DNA from: an uncultured Croceitalea sp.
GTDB taxonomy: Bacteria; Bacteroidota; Bacteroidia; Flavobacteriales; Flavobacteriaceae
DNA length: 64,000 nt
Assembly: GCA_947503285.1 (NCBI GenBank)
Contig: CANNDD010000001.1
Coordinates: 744,001 to 808,000, forward strand
Direction of reading: 5' to 3'
Made by a program: the position numbers and the translations under genes. Positions 26,683 to 37,020 of this stretch are shown piece by piece; position 1 is the first letter of the stretch, and each line of letters opens with the position of its first letter. The notes below the pieces were generated by a model that saw only the letters and a list, made by a program, of their open reading frames with translations, did no database searches and was not told where the DNA came from.

Positions 26683-28167
26683 ATGGAACTTTTTATTAAT
26701 TGTAATACCGCTACCCTAGCGCCGTATACAACACCTCTAGATGAAATCAGGGCTGCCCATTTATACCGAAGATTAGGTTTTAGCGCTTCCGTTGAAACCA
26801 TAAATCAAGCTGTAGGGCAATCAGCAACTGCATTGGTTGACAATTTGGTCAATCAGGCATTGGCCGCACCGGTCATTCCGGCTCCCGAATGGGCGACTTG
26901 GAATAACGACAATTACCCTGCCGATGACGACCTTGCCCGACAATTGAGACGATCACAACGAGAGGAATTGTTCACGGCATATGGTAATTCACTGTTGAAC
27001 AACAACCTCAGGGACCGTATGAGCTTCTTTTGGAGCAATCATTTCGTAACGGAATATGGGGTTTACGATTGTAACTCTTTTTTGTTCGAATATGCAAATT
27101 GCCTACAACGCAATGCACTTGGTAATTTCAAGACTTTTGTCAGTGAGATTGGATTGACCAGCGCAATGCTACGTTATCTAGACGGAGCCTTTAACAACAG
27201 AAATCGCCCTAACGAGAACTATGCCCGAGAGCTTTACGAACTGTTTACTTTGGGTGAGGGTGTTGGTTATACCGAAGAAGATATCATTGAGGCCGCAAGG
27301 GCACTTACCGGCTATGTAAACCGCGGTGAAGTCGGTTGTACGGCAATCACTTTTGACCCAGAACGTCATGATACCGATGCCAAGACCATTATGGGGCAGA
27401 CCGGTAATTGGGGTTATGATGATGTCATTGATATTCTTTTTGATCAAAGGGCAGACCAAATCGCAACTTTTATCAGTATGAAGTTGTATGAATTCTTTGT
27501 GCACCCAGACTCATCTGACGATAGCGGTAATGCACAGACCATCATCGCAGGTATGGCCAATACATTTGTGGCAAATAATTTTGAGATTGCCCCCGTACTT
27601 GCAGAATTGTTCAAAAGCGAGCATTTTTTTGATGAAACCGCCATCGGTGTCATAATAAAGAGTCCGTTCGACCTTTATCTGAACTTCCTTAAAGAGACTA
27701 ATTTCACCTATGATGATGGCACGGTAATCAATGCCATCGACGCAGCCGCCCTAATTGGTCAAGATCTTTTTGATCCCGTTGACGTAGCCGGTTGGCAACG
27801 TGACAGGCAATGGATCAATACCAATTTTATTATTGGTAGATGGCTGACCATGGAGGTCTTTGTAGAGCGGTTCTTCGCTGCCAACACCGAACAATTTAGA
27901 CAATTGGGCATTCAGGCGACAGGTGCCAATGGAGCCACAACAAACGATCCCGACATCGTCGCAAGGGCCATTATAGATAAATTCACCCCTAAGGGATTGT
28001 TGACCGACGCGGAATATACAAGGGCAATCACTGTTTTTAGAGAACCCTATGAAGACAATAACATTTACGAAACCGGTACTTGGAACATGATGCTTGACGA
28101 CACCCCATCTCAAGTATACCTATTATTATTACACCTTGTCAGGGAACCGGAATTTCAACTTAAATAA
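26683..28167 (+). CDS. DUF1800 family protein
   Basis: 494 residues, DUF1800. The family pattern is visible in AAHLYRRLGFSAS near the N-terminus, MSFFWSNHFVTE in the middle and NENYARELYELFTLGEG, followed by YTEEDIIEAARALTGY. No clear signal peptide is present. It precedes the DUF1501 gene by 11 bp, the standard pairing of these two families, and the two proteins are assumed to act together at the cell surface or in the periplasm. The biochemical function is unknown. Confidence 0.88.
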   Translation: MELFINCNTATLAPYTTPLDEIRAAHLYRRLGFSASVETINQAVGQSATALVDNLVNQALAAPVIPAPEWATWNNDNYPADDDLARQLRRSQREELFTAYGNSLLNNNLRDRMSFFWSNHFVTEYGVYDCNSFLFEYANCLQRNALGNFKTFVSEIGLTSAMLRYLDGAFNNRNRPNENYARELYELFTLGEGVGYTEEDIIEAARALTGYVNRGEVGCTAITFDPERHDTDAKTIMGQTGNWGYDDVIDILFDQRADQIATFISMKLYEFFVHPDSSDDSGNAQTIIAGMANTFVANNFEIAPVLAELFKSEHFFDETAIGVIIKSPFDLYLNFLKETNFTYDDGTVINAIDAAALIGQDLFDPVDVAGWQRDRQWINTNFIIGRWLTMEVFVERFFAANTEQFRQLGIQATGANGATTNDPDIVARAIIDKFTPKGLLTDAEYTRAITVFREPYEDNNIYETGTWNMMLDDTPSQVYLLLLHLVREPEFQLK

Positions 28168-28178
28168 CACCTACTACT

Positions 28179-29897
28179 ATGTGCGATACCCATCATACTC
28201 ACGATACATCACCACACAAAGGCCTTGAACACGAAGGCCACGATTTAGAACACAAAAACTGGAGCAGAAGATCTTTCATCCAGGCGTTAGGAATTGCGGG
28301 CTCGGGCTCCATGTTTTTGGGAAGTAATTTGCTTTCTGCATCTGCACCCTCACCGCTGACCTCGGCAATTGCCGCTTCAGAAACGGATAATATTTTGATA
28401 TTGATTCGCTTAAATGGCGGTAATGACGGGCTTAGTACGGTCATTCCAATACAACAATACGATACGTATGCAAATGCAAGGCCCAATATTTACATTCCTG
28501 AAAGTAAAATATTGAAGCTTACCGATGATTTCGGAATTCCGACCTACATGGATTCTTTAGAACCAATGTGGGGTGAAGGCCAATTTAAGGCCGTACACGG
28601 TGTCGGTTACGAAAGTCAGAGCCTATCCCATTTTACAGGTTCCGATATTTATGCCAATACCGATTTGACCTCAACGGGCTTTACCGGATTGAATACCGGT
28701 TGGATGGGAAGGCATTTCGAAGACCTCTATCCAGATTACCTTATAAATCCGCCAGAGGCCCCTGCGGCAATCCAAATCGGAAATTTGTCCAACCTTGTTT
28801 TTCAAGGTGAGGAGACCAATTATGCTTTCGTAACCAATAATATCGATCAATTGGAGGAAATCGCCGAAACTGGTTTTTTCTATGATATTGCAAACGCCCC
28901 ATTTGACGACTGTATGTATGGTGACCAACTCCGCTTTTTAAGGGGCGTTGCCAATACCACTTATGAATATGCAGGCAAGATCCATGAAGCGTACGAACGT
29001 GGTCAAAACCAAGTCGAATACCAACAAAATGGTTTCGCAAGGCAATTGGCCCTATTGGCTAGATTGATCAAAGGTAACTTGGGCACTAAAGTGTATATGA
29101 TTTCGATGGGTGGGTTTGACACCCATGGTAACCAGCCCCAAGCCCATGAACGGTTAATGTCGAATTTATCGATTGCCATTAACCATTTTTACGAGGATAT
29201 CGCTTTTACACAACAAGACGACAAGGTATTGAGCATGACCTTTTCAGAATTCGGACGACGTATTTTTGAAAATGGCTCAAATGGAACGGATCACGGTAAA
29301 GCGGCTCCCACTTTATTTTTTGGTTCAGGACTCGACGGAAGTGCTTTCGTCGGCGAACATCCATCATTGGAAGCGCCCAACGGGCGTGGAAACTTAGAAT
29401 ACACTATGGATTTCAGGGACTTATATGCAACTGTTTTGGCAGAATGGCTATGTGTTCCCATTGACAAAGTAGAGCAACATTTATTGGACCACCCCTATAA
29501 TCCTATAAATCTAGGTTTCAATTGTAGTGGTGTTGATTTTGATGATATTGCTTATAGCGATGACCCACCTACATTGCCAGATACCCCGCCTAGGGACGAT
29601 CCAGATGCAATGGATCCCGAAGCTGAGTTGGCCAATGAGGTCATTCATAAACCCTACTATCCTACCGATAGAAACCCCCACATTTATTTGGAGATGCCCT
29701 TTAGCGCCCACGTTGACATTCAACTCTTCAACATTCTAGGCCAAAATGTAGGTACCGTCTTCAATGAACTGATGTTAGAGGGATCTGCAGAAATCAACAT
29801 ACGAGAACGTGTTAGAGGCAGTCTTTCTACAGGTAAGTACATTTATCGTATTCAGGTAGGTGAACAGCGAATGAGTAAATCGGTCATGATTATGTAA
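28179..29897 (+). CDS. DUF1501 family protein with Tat signal and T9SS C-terminal sorting tail
   Basis: 572 residues. A His-rich start (about 1-27) precedes the twin-arginine motif SRRSFIQALG (29-38) and a hydrophobic stretch, which indicates folded export by Tat. The DUF1501 (sulfatase-like) core includes RLNGGNDGLSTVIP, GGFDTHGNQ and EFGRRIFENGSNGTDHGKAA. The last 75 residues (VDIQLFNILGQNVG, TGKYIYRIQVGEQRMSKSV) are a type A T9SS sorting domain, sending the protein to the cell surface. It follows DUF1800 by 11 bp in one operon. Confidence 0.88.
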   Translation: MCDTHHTHDTSPHKGLEHEGHDLEHKNWSRRSFIQALGIAGSGSMFLGSNLLSASAPSPLTSAIAASETDNILILIRLNGGNDGLSTVIPIQQYDTYANARPNIYIPESKILKLTDDFGIPTYMDSLEPMWGEGQFKAVHGVGYESQSLSHFTGSDIYANTDLTSTGFTGLNTGWMGRHFEDLYPDYLINPPEAPAAIQIGNLSNLVFQGEETNYAFVTNNIDQLEEIAETGFFYDIANAPFDDCMYGDQLRFLRGVANTTYEYAGKIHEAYERGQNQVEYQQNGFARQLALLARLIKGNLGTKVYMISMGGFDTHGNQPQAHERLMSNLSIAINHFYEDIAFTQQDDKVLSMTFSEFGRRIFENGSNGTDHGKAAPTLFFGSGLDGSAFVGEHPSLEAPNGRGNLEYTMDFRDLYATVLAEWLCVPIDKVEQHLLDHPYNPINLGFNCSGVDFDDIAYSDDPPTLPDTPPRDDPDAMDPEAELANEVIHKPYYPTDRNPHIYLEMPFSAHVDIQLFNILGQNVGTVFNELMLEGSAEINIRERVRGSLSTGKYIYRIQVGEQRMSKSVMIM

Positions 29898-29919
29898 GCA
29901 ATACTTGCATTATCCAGAG

Positions 29920-29980
29920 CCTCCGTTAGTGCACCCCCCCACCCCAATTCGTGGTTGCATTAGTCGGAGGTTTTATTTTT
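29920..29980 (+). terminator. Terminator after the DUF1800/DUF1501 operon
   Basis: CCTCCG (29920-29925) pairs with CGGAGG (29965-29970), with an inner GCA/TGC extension, and TTTTATTTTT follows at 29971-29980. The loop contains a run of seven C. It also overlaps the 3' end of the small convergent gene at 29980-30153. Confidence 0.6.
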
Positions 29981-30153
29981 CAGGCAAGTTTGGGTTTGTC
30001 ATCGTCAGTCTTGAATTTTAACGCTTTCTTTAACTCATGTTTAGGGTCTTTGTAAACTTTGGTAACATCGTCACCTGTTTCTTTGGGCTTTTTTTCAACA
30101 TCCAATACAACTTTCGAAAACTTATCAAACTTTTTGGGGTTTCCAACACTCAT
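29980..30153 (-). CDS. Small basic hydrophilic protein (57 residues), unknown
   Basis: The minus strand has an ATG-initiated frame of 57 codons and a stop (TGA). The product starts MSVGNPKKFDKFSKVVLDVE and is rich in Lys and Asp, with no membrane segment and no cysteine. Codon use is like that of the flanking genes, and the frame fills the gap between the DUF1501 terminator and metG. It may be a small nucleic-acid or protein-binding protein, but nothing specific can be said. Confidence 0.6.
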   Translation of the reverse strand: MSVGNPKKFDKFSKVVLDVEKKPKETGDDVTKVYKDPKHELKKALKFKTDDDKPKLA

Positions 30154-30309
30154 AACAACCTAGTTTTAGTTACTTAAATTTGTAAGTAAAAACTTATATT
30201 TCACTGTTTTATTCTTTAAAGGCCATATTTTTCGATATCCTACAGGGTAAATATCAAAAACCCGAATAACTATTGATTTATTGATGGAATCGGGTCGTTT
30301 GAAATTCCC

Positions 30310-30317
30310 TATTTTTG
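30310..30317 (+). promoter_or_regulatory. -7 promoter box of metG
   Basis: TATTTTTG is an exact TAnnTTTG match 26 bp before ATG 30336. It overlaps the TTG at 30315, which therefore cannot be the start codon. The upstream TTG at 30281-30283 is slightly too distant for a standard -33 element. Confidence 0.5.
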
Positions 30318-30335
30318 AGCCCTAAAATGGATTTC

Positions 30336-32417
30336 ATGTCTGAAAAATCACCTTCACGATATACCATAACGGCAGCCCTGCCCTATACCAACGGCCCTAT
30401 TCATATTGGGCATTTGGCCGGCGTGTACGTACCAGCCGATATTTATTCGCGATACCAACGTTTACAGGGCAACGACGTAGCTTTTATTTGTGGTAGTGAT
30501 GAGCATGGGGCCGCCATCCCCATGAAAGCAAAAAAAGAAGGTGTTTCCCCGAAGGATATCATTGACAAATACCATGGTATCATCAAACGGTCTTTTGAAG
30601 ATTTTGGCATTTCCTTTGACAACTACTCGCGCACTTCGGCATCGATTCACCATGAAACGGCATCTGAATTCTTTAAAAAATTACATGCTCAGGGCGATTT
30701 TATTGAAGAGACCAATGAACAATTGTTCGACGCAGAGGCGCAGCAGTTCTTAGCGGATCGTTTTGTTACGGGTACCTGCCCTAGATGTGGATATGAGGAA
30801 GCCTACGGTGATCAATGTGAGAATTGCGGTTCTTCATTGAACGCTACCGATTTGATCAATCCGAAGTCCACCATTTCAGGTGCCATACCCACACTAAAGA
30901 AAACCAAACACTGGTTTTTGCCATTGGACAAGTATGAGGGGTTTTTAAAAAAATGGATTTTAGAGGGCCATAAGAACGATTGGAAACCCAATGTCTACGG
31001 GCAGTGTAAATCATGGATTGATGAGGGTCTTAAACCCCGTGCCGTAACCCGTGATTTAGATTGGGGCATACCCGTACCTGTTGAAGGTGGGGAAGGTAAG
31101 GTGTTATACGTATGGTTCGATGCCCCTATCGGATATATTTCCTCCACCAAAGAGTGGGCCGCTCGAGAGGGGAAAGATTGGGAACCCTATTGGAAAGAGG
31201 AAAACACCAAAATGCTACACTTTATCGGTAAGGACAATATCGTGTTTCATTGTATCATTTTCCCCAGTATGCTCAAAGCACATGGCGAATTTATACTGCC
31301 TGAAAACGTTCCTGCCAATGAATTTCTGAATCTAGAGGGAAACAAGCTATCCACCTCAAAAAATTGGGCCGTTTGGCTGCATGAGTATTTGGTCGACTTT
31401 CCTGAAATGCAAGATGTATTGCGATATACCTTGACCGCTAACGCTCCTGAGACCAAGGACAACGATTTTACCTGGAAGGATTTTCAAGCCAGAAACAACA
31501 ATGAACTGGTTGCCATCTTTGGCAATTTTATCAACCGCGTGGCGGTATTGACGCATAAATACTATGATGGGGAAGTTCCATTGCCATCCAATCTAACAGC
31601 TGTCGATAAAGAAACGCTGTCTCAAATGCAGAAATTCCCTGGGATCATTTCGAATTCCCTAGAACGTTACCGTTTTCGGGAAGCCAGCCAAGAATTATTG
31701 AACTTGGCACGTTTGGGCAACAAATACCTAGCAGACGAAGAACCATGGAAATTGATAAAAACTGATGAAGGGCGAACCAAAACGGTCATGTTCGTAGCCC
31801 TACAGATTGCGGCTGCCTTGGCAGTATTGAGCGAACCGTTCTTACCGTTTACCGCTGCCAAATTGAAATCAATCCTTAATGTCACATCGAGCACAGTCGA
31901 GATGTCGTGGAACAATGTGGCACAAAAAGAAACCCTACTCCCAAGTGGTCACGTAATCCGTAAAAGTGAATTACTGTTCCGTAAGGTAGAAGACCAAGAA
32001 GTGGAGGCACAATTGGCAAAATTGGAAGCTACCAAAAAAGCGAATGCGCAAATGAACAAAGAAATAACCCCACAAAAAGAAACCATCACCTTTGATGATT
32101 TTTCAAAGTTGGATATACGCGTAGGCACTATCGTCGAAGCCGAAAAAATGCCCAAAGCCAATAAATTGTTGGTACTAAAAGTAGATACGGGCCTTGATGT
32201 GCGTACTATTGTTTCTGGTATTGCAGAAAGCTTTAAACCTGAAGAAATCGTAGGCAAACAGGTGACTGTTTTGGTGAACCTCGCCCCTAGAAAACTTCGT
32301 GGGGTCGAAAGTGAGGGCATGATCTTGATGACGGAGAATGCCGAGGGCAAATTGGTTTTCGTGAACCCGGATAAGAATATGGAGACCATCATAAAAAATG
32401 GAGCTGCAATCAATTAG
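30336..32417 (+). CDS. metG: Methionyl-tRNA synthetase
   Basis: About 693 residues. It charges tRNA-Met with methionine. HIGH-type motif PIHIGHLAG is near the N-terminus, the zinc knuckle [18 protein letters not shown] in the connective domain, and the KMSKS equivalent is KLSTS. An anticodon-binding helical domain follows, and the C-terminal 100 residues form an EMAP/Trbp tRNA-binding domain ([18 protein letters not shown]). ATG 30336 is preferred over ATG 30327 and TTG 30315. Codons 516-525 match the palindrome core seen at 12837, possibly by insertion. Confidence 0.96.
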   Translation: MSEKSPSRYTITAALPYTNGPIHIGHLAGVYVPADIYSRYQRLQGNDVAFICGSDEHGAAIPMKAKKEGVSPKDIIDKYHGIIKRSFEDFGISFDNYSRTSASIHHETASEFFKKLHAQGDFIEETNEQLFDAEAQQFLADRFVTGTCPRCGYEEAYGDQCENCGSSLNATDLINPKSTISGAIPTLKKTKHWFLPLDKYEGFLKKWILEGHKNDWKPNVYGQCKSWIDEGLKPRAVTRDLDWGIPVPVEGGEGKVLYVWFDAPIGYISSTKEWAAREGKDWEPYWKEENTKMLHFIGKDNIVFHCIIFPSMLKAHGEFILPENVPANEFLNLEGNKLSTSKNWAVWLHEYLVDFPEMQDVLRYTLTANAPETKDNDFTWKDFQARNNNELVAIFGNFINRVAVLTHKYYDGEVPLPSNLTAVDKETLSQMQKFPGIISNSLERYRFREASQELLNLARLGNKYLADEEPWKLIKTDEGRTKTVMFVALQIAAALAVLSEPFLPFTAAKLKSILNVTSSTVEMSWNNVAQKETLLPSGHVIRKSELLFRKVEDQEVEAQLAKLEATKKANAQMNKEITPQKETITFDDFSKLDIRVGTIVEAEKMPKANKLLVLKVDTGLDVRTIVSGIAESFKPEEIVGKQVTVLVNLAPRKLRGVESEGMILMTENAEGKLVFVNPDKNMETIIKNGAAIN
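31881..31908. repeat. Possible palindromic element fragment within metG
   Basis: This 28-bp stretch matches 24 of 28 bases of the intergenic copy at 12837-12864 (shared block CAGTCGAGA and flanking GTCAC, GTCGT). It lies in frame between the anticodon-binding and tRNA-binding domains. The family tolerates length variation there, so the insertion is less certain than in ligase or mfd. Confidence 0.4.
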
Positions 32418-32422
32418 ATGAT

Positions 32423-33877
32423 ATGAAGTGTTTTAAAATAGTATTACCTCTATTAATTGTATCATTATCATCGGCTCAAGAACCATTTGCGGAACTGAGT
32501 ATCAAAAAATCAAAATATGGAGGAAGAGTAATCGAGAACGTTTTTACCGTTGTAAATGACGAAGATAAGACCTTTGCCATCTTCACCGACGATAATAAGG
32601 GCTTTCAAAGCTCATTGATGAATTTTGAAGGAGGGGAGATCACCACCTTTTCTTCTGAAAGGCCTCCAAAAAGATATGACGAAATCATTGGTTATAATGT
32701 AGAAGGAAATGATGTTACCCTATTTTTGAAAAATCGAAAAAATAATAAGTTCGGAAGTATCCATTTTGATTTTGACTACCAAACCGCGCGCGAAGAACTA
32801 TATGATTTTAAACTAAAGGATGAGATTTACCTTAAAGGATATAACCATGGTAGTCTGTTTTACCTAATTACCTTGACAAAGAAGAGCAACAACCTTAACT
32901 TTTATGTCTATCAAGGGCAAAATCAAATACAAAAAACTACCGTGGAAGTATTTGATGAAAAATTCAAAAGCAAGTCTGGAAAGATTCTAAATCTGCACGA
33001 AGTTTTGTCACAACAGCCTAATAGCGATTTCATCAGGACTTCTTCATTTTTAAACCTTATACAAATAGATGATAGTGCACCAAATTCAATCGAAAATGTT
33101 AGTGCTAAGGCAAAGATATATCCCAAGGAAAATGGTTTTGTGCTATCTATAGAAAATCGTTCGTTCACACATCTTTTTAAATTTTTGCTGCCAGAACTGA
33201 CCTACACGACCTCAACTTATGGAAAACCTGAAATCAATTCAGAATTTAGCAATAGTAATTCTTTTGTCTTTGAAAACAACATCTATCTCATAAATGCCGC
33301 TGCGGAAGAGATGAAGTTCTCGGTCTTAGATGTAGAAACCAAAGAAATTATAAAAGAAACACATCTCAAAAAAGACGAGGAAATTCCATTTAAAAATACG
33401 CCCATCATACAAGAAGGCGGTGGCCTAAATAAGTATCGGGAAATGGAGAAGTCAACAAAACTTTTAAGAAGACTTGCCAAAGAGGATATTGGTATTGCAG
33501 TAAACAAAATCGATGAAGATCATATCATCACTATTGGGTCAAAAAAAATGATTTCAACCGGTGGAGCACCGATGATGATGCCAGGTTTTGGGGCTATCCC
33601 GATGGGAGCTGTAGGAGGATTGACCGTCGCTTTTAACCCCACTTTCTTTGCCTATAATTCGTACACCAGAACAAAATCAACTCGGATTAAATGCTTATTT
33701 GATAAAGATTTCAATCATCTTGAAGGTATTGTTCCTGATAATACTTTTGACCGGATAAAAAAAGCTGCCGATGCAATACGAAGTAAAAAAGCCGAGACTA
33801 TTTTTAAGCTTGAAGATTCGTTCATCTGGGGGTATTTTAATAAAACTTCAAAGGTTTATTCGTTTTATAGGTTTTAG
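32423..33877 (+). CDS. Exported hypothetical protein
   Basis: 484 residues. A signal peptide (1-18, ending LSSAQ) is followed by a long beta-rich region with no recognised domain (KSKYGGRVIENVFTVVNDED, FAIFTDDNKGFQSSL). A Gly/Met/Pro-rich stretch (APMMMPGFGAIPMGAVGG, about residues 385-402) near the C-terminus is notable. It begins 5 bp after metG, so it could be cotranscribed. Probably periplasmic. Confidence 0.65.
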   Translation: MKCFKIVLPLLIVSLSSAQEPFAELSIKKSKYGGRVIENVFTVVNDEDKTFAIFTDDNKGFQSSLMNFEGGEITTFSSERPPKRYDEIIGYNVEGNDVTLFLKNRKNNKFGSIHFDFDYQTAREELYDFKLKDEIYLKGYNHGSLFYLITLTKKSNNLNFYVYQGQNQIQKTTVEVFDEKFKSKSGKILNLHEVLSQQPNSDFIRTSSFLNLIQIDDSAPNSIENVSAKAKIYPKENGFVLSIENRSFTHLFKFLLPELTYTTSTYGKPEINSEFSNSNSFVFENNIYLINAAAEEMKFSVLDVETKEIIKETHLKKDEEIPFKNTPIIQEGGGLNKYREMEKSTKLLRRLAKEDIGIAVNKIDEDHIITIGSKKMISTGGAPMMMPGFGAIPMGAVGGLTVAFNPTFFAYNSYTRTKSTRIKCLFDKDFNHLEGIVPDNTFDRIKKAADAIRSKKAETIFKLEDSFIWGYFNKTSKVYSFYRF

Positions 33878-33931
33878 TGCAAAAAGACTTTTCAAGTATG
33901 AGAACGACCTTCTTTGAAACACATTGAATAC

Positions 33932-36058
33932 ATGCACCTGATATCATACATTATTCAAAACACCCACTTAAATGAAAAGTGCGTTGAAAATACGGTCAAG
34001 CTTTTGAACGAAGACTGTACCATTCCATTTATTTCACGCTATCGCAAAGAGTTGACCGGCAATTTAGATGAAGTAGCCGTCGGGGCAATTGTACGATATA
34101 AGGCCCAATTTGAGGCCTTGGAAAAAAGAAAGCAAGCCATTATAAAAGCTGTTGACGAGCAAGGTTTACTGACACCAGAACTTAAAAATAGCTTTGAGAA
34201 CTGTTCAGACCTAACCGGTCTAGAAGACTTGTACCTCCCATTTAAAAAGAGCAAAAAGACCAAAGCCGAAACGGCACGTAAAAATGGTTTGGAACCATTG
34301 GCCAAAATTATCATGGCCCAACGTTCAGAAGAAATCGAATTTATTGCTTCAAAATACCTAAACAATACGGTAGACAACGAAGATGATGCCCTTGAAGGAG
34401 CCCGGCACATTATTGCCGAATGGATCAATGAACGTGCCGATATTAGAAACCAGCTGCGCAACCAATTGCAACGTTTTGCCTTAATTACAACCAAAGCAAT
34501 CAAAAGCAGGGAAAATGATGAAAAGGCGCAGAAGTTCCGAGATTATTTTGATTGGGGCGAGCCCTTGAACCGCTGCCCCTCTCATCGGTTCTTAGCGATA
34601 CAACGTGCCGAAAAAGAGGGTTTTATCCGTGTTAAAATCGAATTGGACGACGAACGCGCCATCCAAAATATGGAAAGACGGTTACTAAAATCAAATAACG
34701 CCTGCACCCCACATATTGAATTGGCCATTGCCGATGCCTATAAGCGATTGCTATTGCCATCGTTGTCGAATGAATTATTGAAAAAAGCAAAAGAAAAAGC
34801 GGATACTGAAGCTATTGAGGTCTTCTCTAAAAACCTAAAACAATTGTTACTGGGGGCACCTTTGGGCGAAAAACGAATCTTGGCCATTGATCCGGGTTTT
34901 AGAACAGGTTGCAAAATCGTTTGTCTAGATGCCCAAGGCGATTTAAAACACAATGAAACCATATATCCGCACGCACCGCAGCACAACTCAAAAGAGGCCA
35001 TCAAAAAAATAAGTTCTTTGGTAGATGCCTATAAAATCGAGGCCATAGCCATTGGTAACGGCACGGCCTCAAGGGAAACCGAGCGATTGGTAAAACGAAT
35101 AGCGTTTAAAAATCCTATTGAAGTTTTCGTTGTCAGTGAAGCAGGGGCATCCATTTATTCCGCTTCCAAAATTGCAAGGGACGAATTCCCCAATTACGAT
35201 GTTACCGTGCGCGGTGCGGTTTCCATTGGGCGACGATTGGCCGACCCCTTGGCCGAGCTGGTGAAAATCGACCCCAAATCTATTGGCGTCGGGCAATACC
35301 AACATGATGTGGATCAGACCAAGTTGAAAACATCGTTGGACACCGTAGTCGAAAGCTGCGTTAATGCCGTTGGGGTCAACATCAATACCGCAAGTGTTCC
35401 CCTTTTGGCTTATGTATCCGGCATTGGGTCCAAATTGGCCGAAAATATCGTTGGTTATCGCAATCAGAACGGTGCATTCAATACAAAGGAAGCTATCAAA
35501 AAAGTACCACGCTTAGGTGAAAAGGCCTTTGAACAAGGTGCTGGATTTCTTCGCATTAAAGATGGTGAAAATCCGCTTGATGATTCGGCCGTTCACCCAG
35601 AGAGCTATGGAATCGTGCAAAAAATGGCAAAGGATAGAGGATTGGCATTACCTGAAATCTTAGGTAACAAAGAAATCTTGAAAAGTATTCCATTAGAAAA
35701 TTATAAGACGACCACTATTGGGCTGCCCACCTTACAAGATATCATAGAAGAGTTGGAAAAACCTGGGTTGGACAGAAGGGAAAAAGCCAAGGTGTTTACC
35801 TTCGACCAAAACATTAAGACTATTGATGACTTGCAGATAGGGCAATTGCTGCCCGGTATCGTCAATAATATTACCAACTTTGGCTGTTTTGTGGATATTG
35901 GAATCAAAGAAAGTGGTTTGGTCCATATTTCAAACCTTTCCGACTCATTTGTAAAAGATGTCAATGCCCATGTCAATTTACGCCAACAGGTTCTTGTTAA
36001 GGTCCTTGATGTTGACATCCCAAGAAAAAGAATACAATTGAAACTTCACCGATCTTAA
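33932..36058 (+). CDS. tex: Tex family RNA-binding transcription accessory protein
   Basis: About 708 residues from ATG 33932; the frame extends to a TTG at 33914. The Tex N-terminal helical region begins with VENTVKLLNEDCTIPFISRYR, the YqgF-like RNase H fold has LAIDPGFRTGCKIV, a double helix-hairpin-helix contains AENIVGYRNQNGAF, and the S1 RNA-binding domain reads GCFVDIGIKESGLVHISNLS. Tex proteins bind RNA and act in transcription and stress responses. The histone-deacetylase-like gene follows after 10 bp. Confidence 0.93.
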   Translation: MHLISYIIQNTHLNEKCVENTVKLLNEDCTIPFISRYRKELTGNLDEVAVGAIVRYKAQFEALEKRKQAIIKAVDEQGLLTPELKNSFENCSDLTGLEDLYLPFKKSKKTKAETARKNGLEPLAKIIMAQRSEEIEFIASKYLNNTVDNEDDALEGARHIIAEWINERADIRNQLRNQLQRFALITTKAIKSRENDEKAQKFRDYFDWGEPLNRCPSHRFLAIQRAEKEGFIRVKIELDDERAIQNMERRLLKSNNACTPHIELAIADAYKRLLLPSLSNELLKKAKEKADTEAIEVFSKNLKQLLLGAPLGEKRILAIDPGFRTGCKIVCLDAQGDLKHNETIYPHAPQHNSKEAIKKISSLVDAYKIEAIAIGNGTASRETERLVKRIAFKNPIEVFVVSEAGASIYSASKIARDEFPNYDVTVRGAVSIGRRLADPLAELVKIDPKSIGVGQYQHDVDQTKLKTSLDTVVESCVNAVGVNINTASVPLLAYVSGIGSKLAENIVGYRNQNGAFNTKEAIKKVPRLGEKAFEQGAGFLRIKDGENPLDDSAVHPESYGIVQKMAKDRGLALPEILGNKEILKSIPLENYKTTTIGLPTLQDIIEELEKPGLDRREKAKVFTFDQNIKTIDDLQIGQLLPGIVNNITNFGCFVDIGIKESGLVHISNLSDSFVKDVNAHVNLRQQVLVKVLDVDIPRKRIQLKLHRS

Positions 36059-36068
36059 AACGTATGCC

Positions 36069-36971
36069 TTGCTCAAAATAGCCTTTCATCCCATCTATAA
36101 GCATCCATTACCCGAGGGGCATCGTTTTCCTATGATGAAATACGAGTTGTTACCACAACAATTGTTACACGAGGGCACGTGTAGTTCAGAAAACTTTTTC
36201 GAACCCAGTTTTCCTGAAGACCGGCATATTCTTGCAGCACATGACGAATCATATTATAATGCATTGAAGGGTCTCGAACTCAAACCCAGTGCTGCCCGAA
36301 AAATAGGTTTTCCGTTATCTAACGAACTGGTACAGCGTGAACGTATTATTGCCGATGGTACCATGCAATGCTGCACGTTTGCCCTTTCACACGGTATCGC
36401 AATGAATATCGCGGGGGGCACCCATCATGCCTATTCCAATCGCGGTGAGGCATTTTGTATGCTTAATGACCAGGCAATCGCAGCGCGCTATTTACAGAAG
36501 CAAGGGCTTGCCAAAAAGATATTGATCGTAGACTTGGATGTACATCAGGGCAACGGTACCGCAGAAATATTTAAAGGTGATGATTCCGTTTTTACGTTCT
36601 CTATGCACGGGGCATCCAATTATCCCTTTAAAAAGGAAATCTCCGATTTGGATATTCCATTGGAAAAGGGTACGAATGATGGGCACTATTTATCGATCTT
36701 GAAAGAAATCTTGCCCAAGCTTATTGAAAAAGAAAGTCCCGATTTTATTTTCTACCTGTGTGGCGTCGATATTTTAGAATCGGATAAATTGGGTACTTTA
36801 GGGATGACCCTTGAAGGTTGCTTCGAACGAGACCGTTATGTACTACAAACCTGCAAAAATCTTAATATTCCCATGCAATGTAGTATGGGGGGTGGCTACT
36901 CCCCCGACATAAAGATAATTGTAGAAGCCCATGCCAATACATTTCGATTGGCGCAAGATATTTTCTTTTAA
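36069..36971 (+). CDS. Histone deacetylase family protein (AcuC/acetoin-utilisation-like)
   Basis: A 300-residue arginase/deacetylase fold. The zinc site and active-site pieces are GGTHHAYSNRGEAFCMLND, VDLDVHQGNGTAEIF and the C-terminal SMGGGYSPD. In bacteria such enzymes deacetylate small amines or lysine side chains. Start is TTG 36069, 10 bp after tex; no in-frame ATG lies close by. Likely in the same transcript as tex. Confidence 0.9.
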   Translation: MLKIAFHPIYKHPLPEGHRFPMMKYELLPQQLLHEGTCSSENFFEPSFPEDRHILAAHDESYYNALKGLELKPSAARKIGFPLSNELVQRERIIADGTMQCCTFALSHGIAMNIAGGTHHAYSNRGEAFCMLNDQAIAARYLQKQGLAKKILIVDLDVHQGNGTAEIFKGDDSVFTFSMHGASNYPFKKEISDLDIPLEKGTNDGHYLSILKEILPKLIEKESPDFIFYLCGVDILESDKLGTLGMTLEGCFERDRYVLQTCKNLNIPMQCSMGGGYSPDIKIIVEAHANTFRLAQDIFF

Positions 36972-37020
36972 AGCACATCGCCATTGAAAGTTTTTATTAG
37001 CTTTCGCGACTATTTATTTT

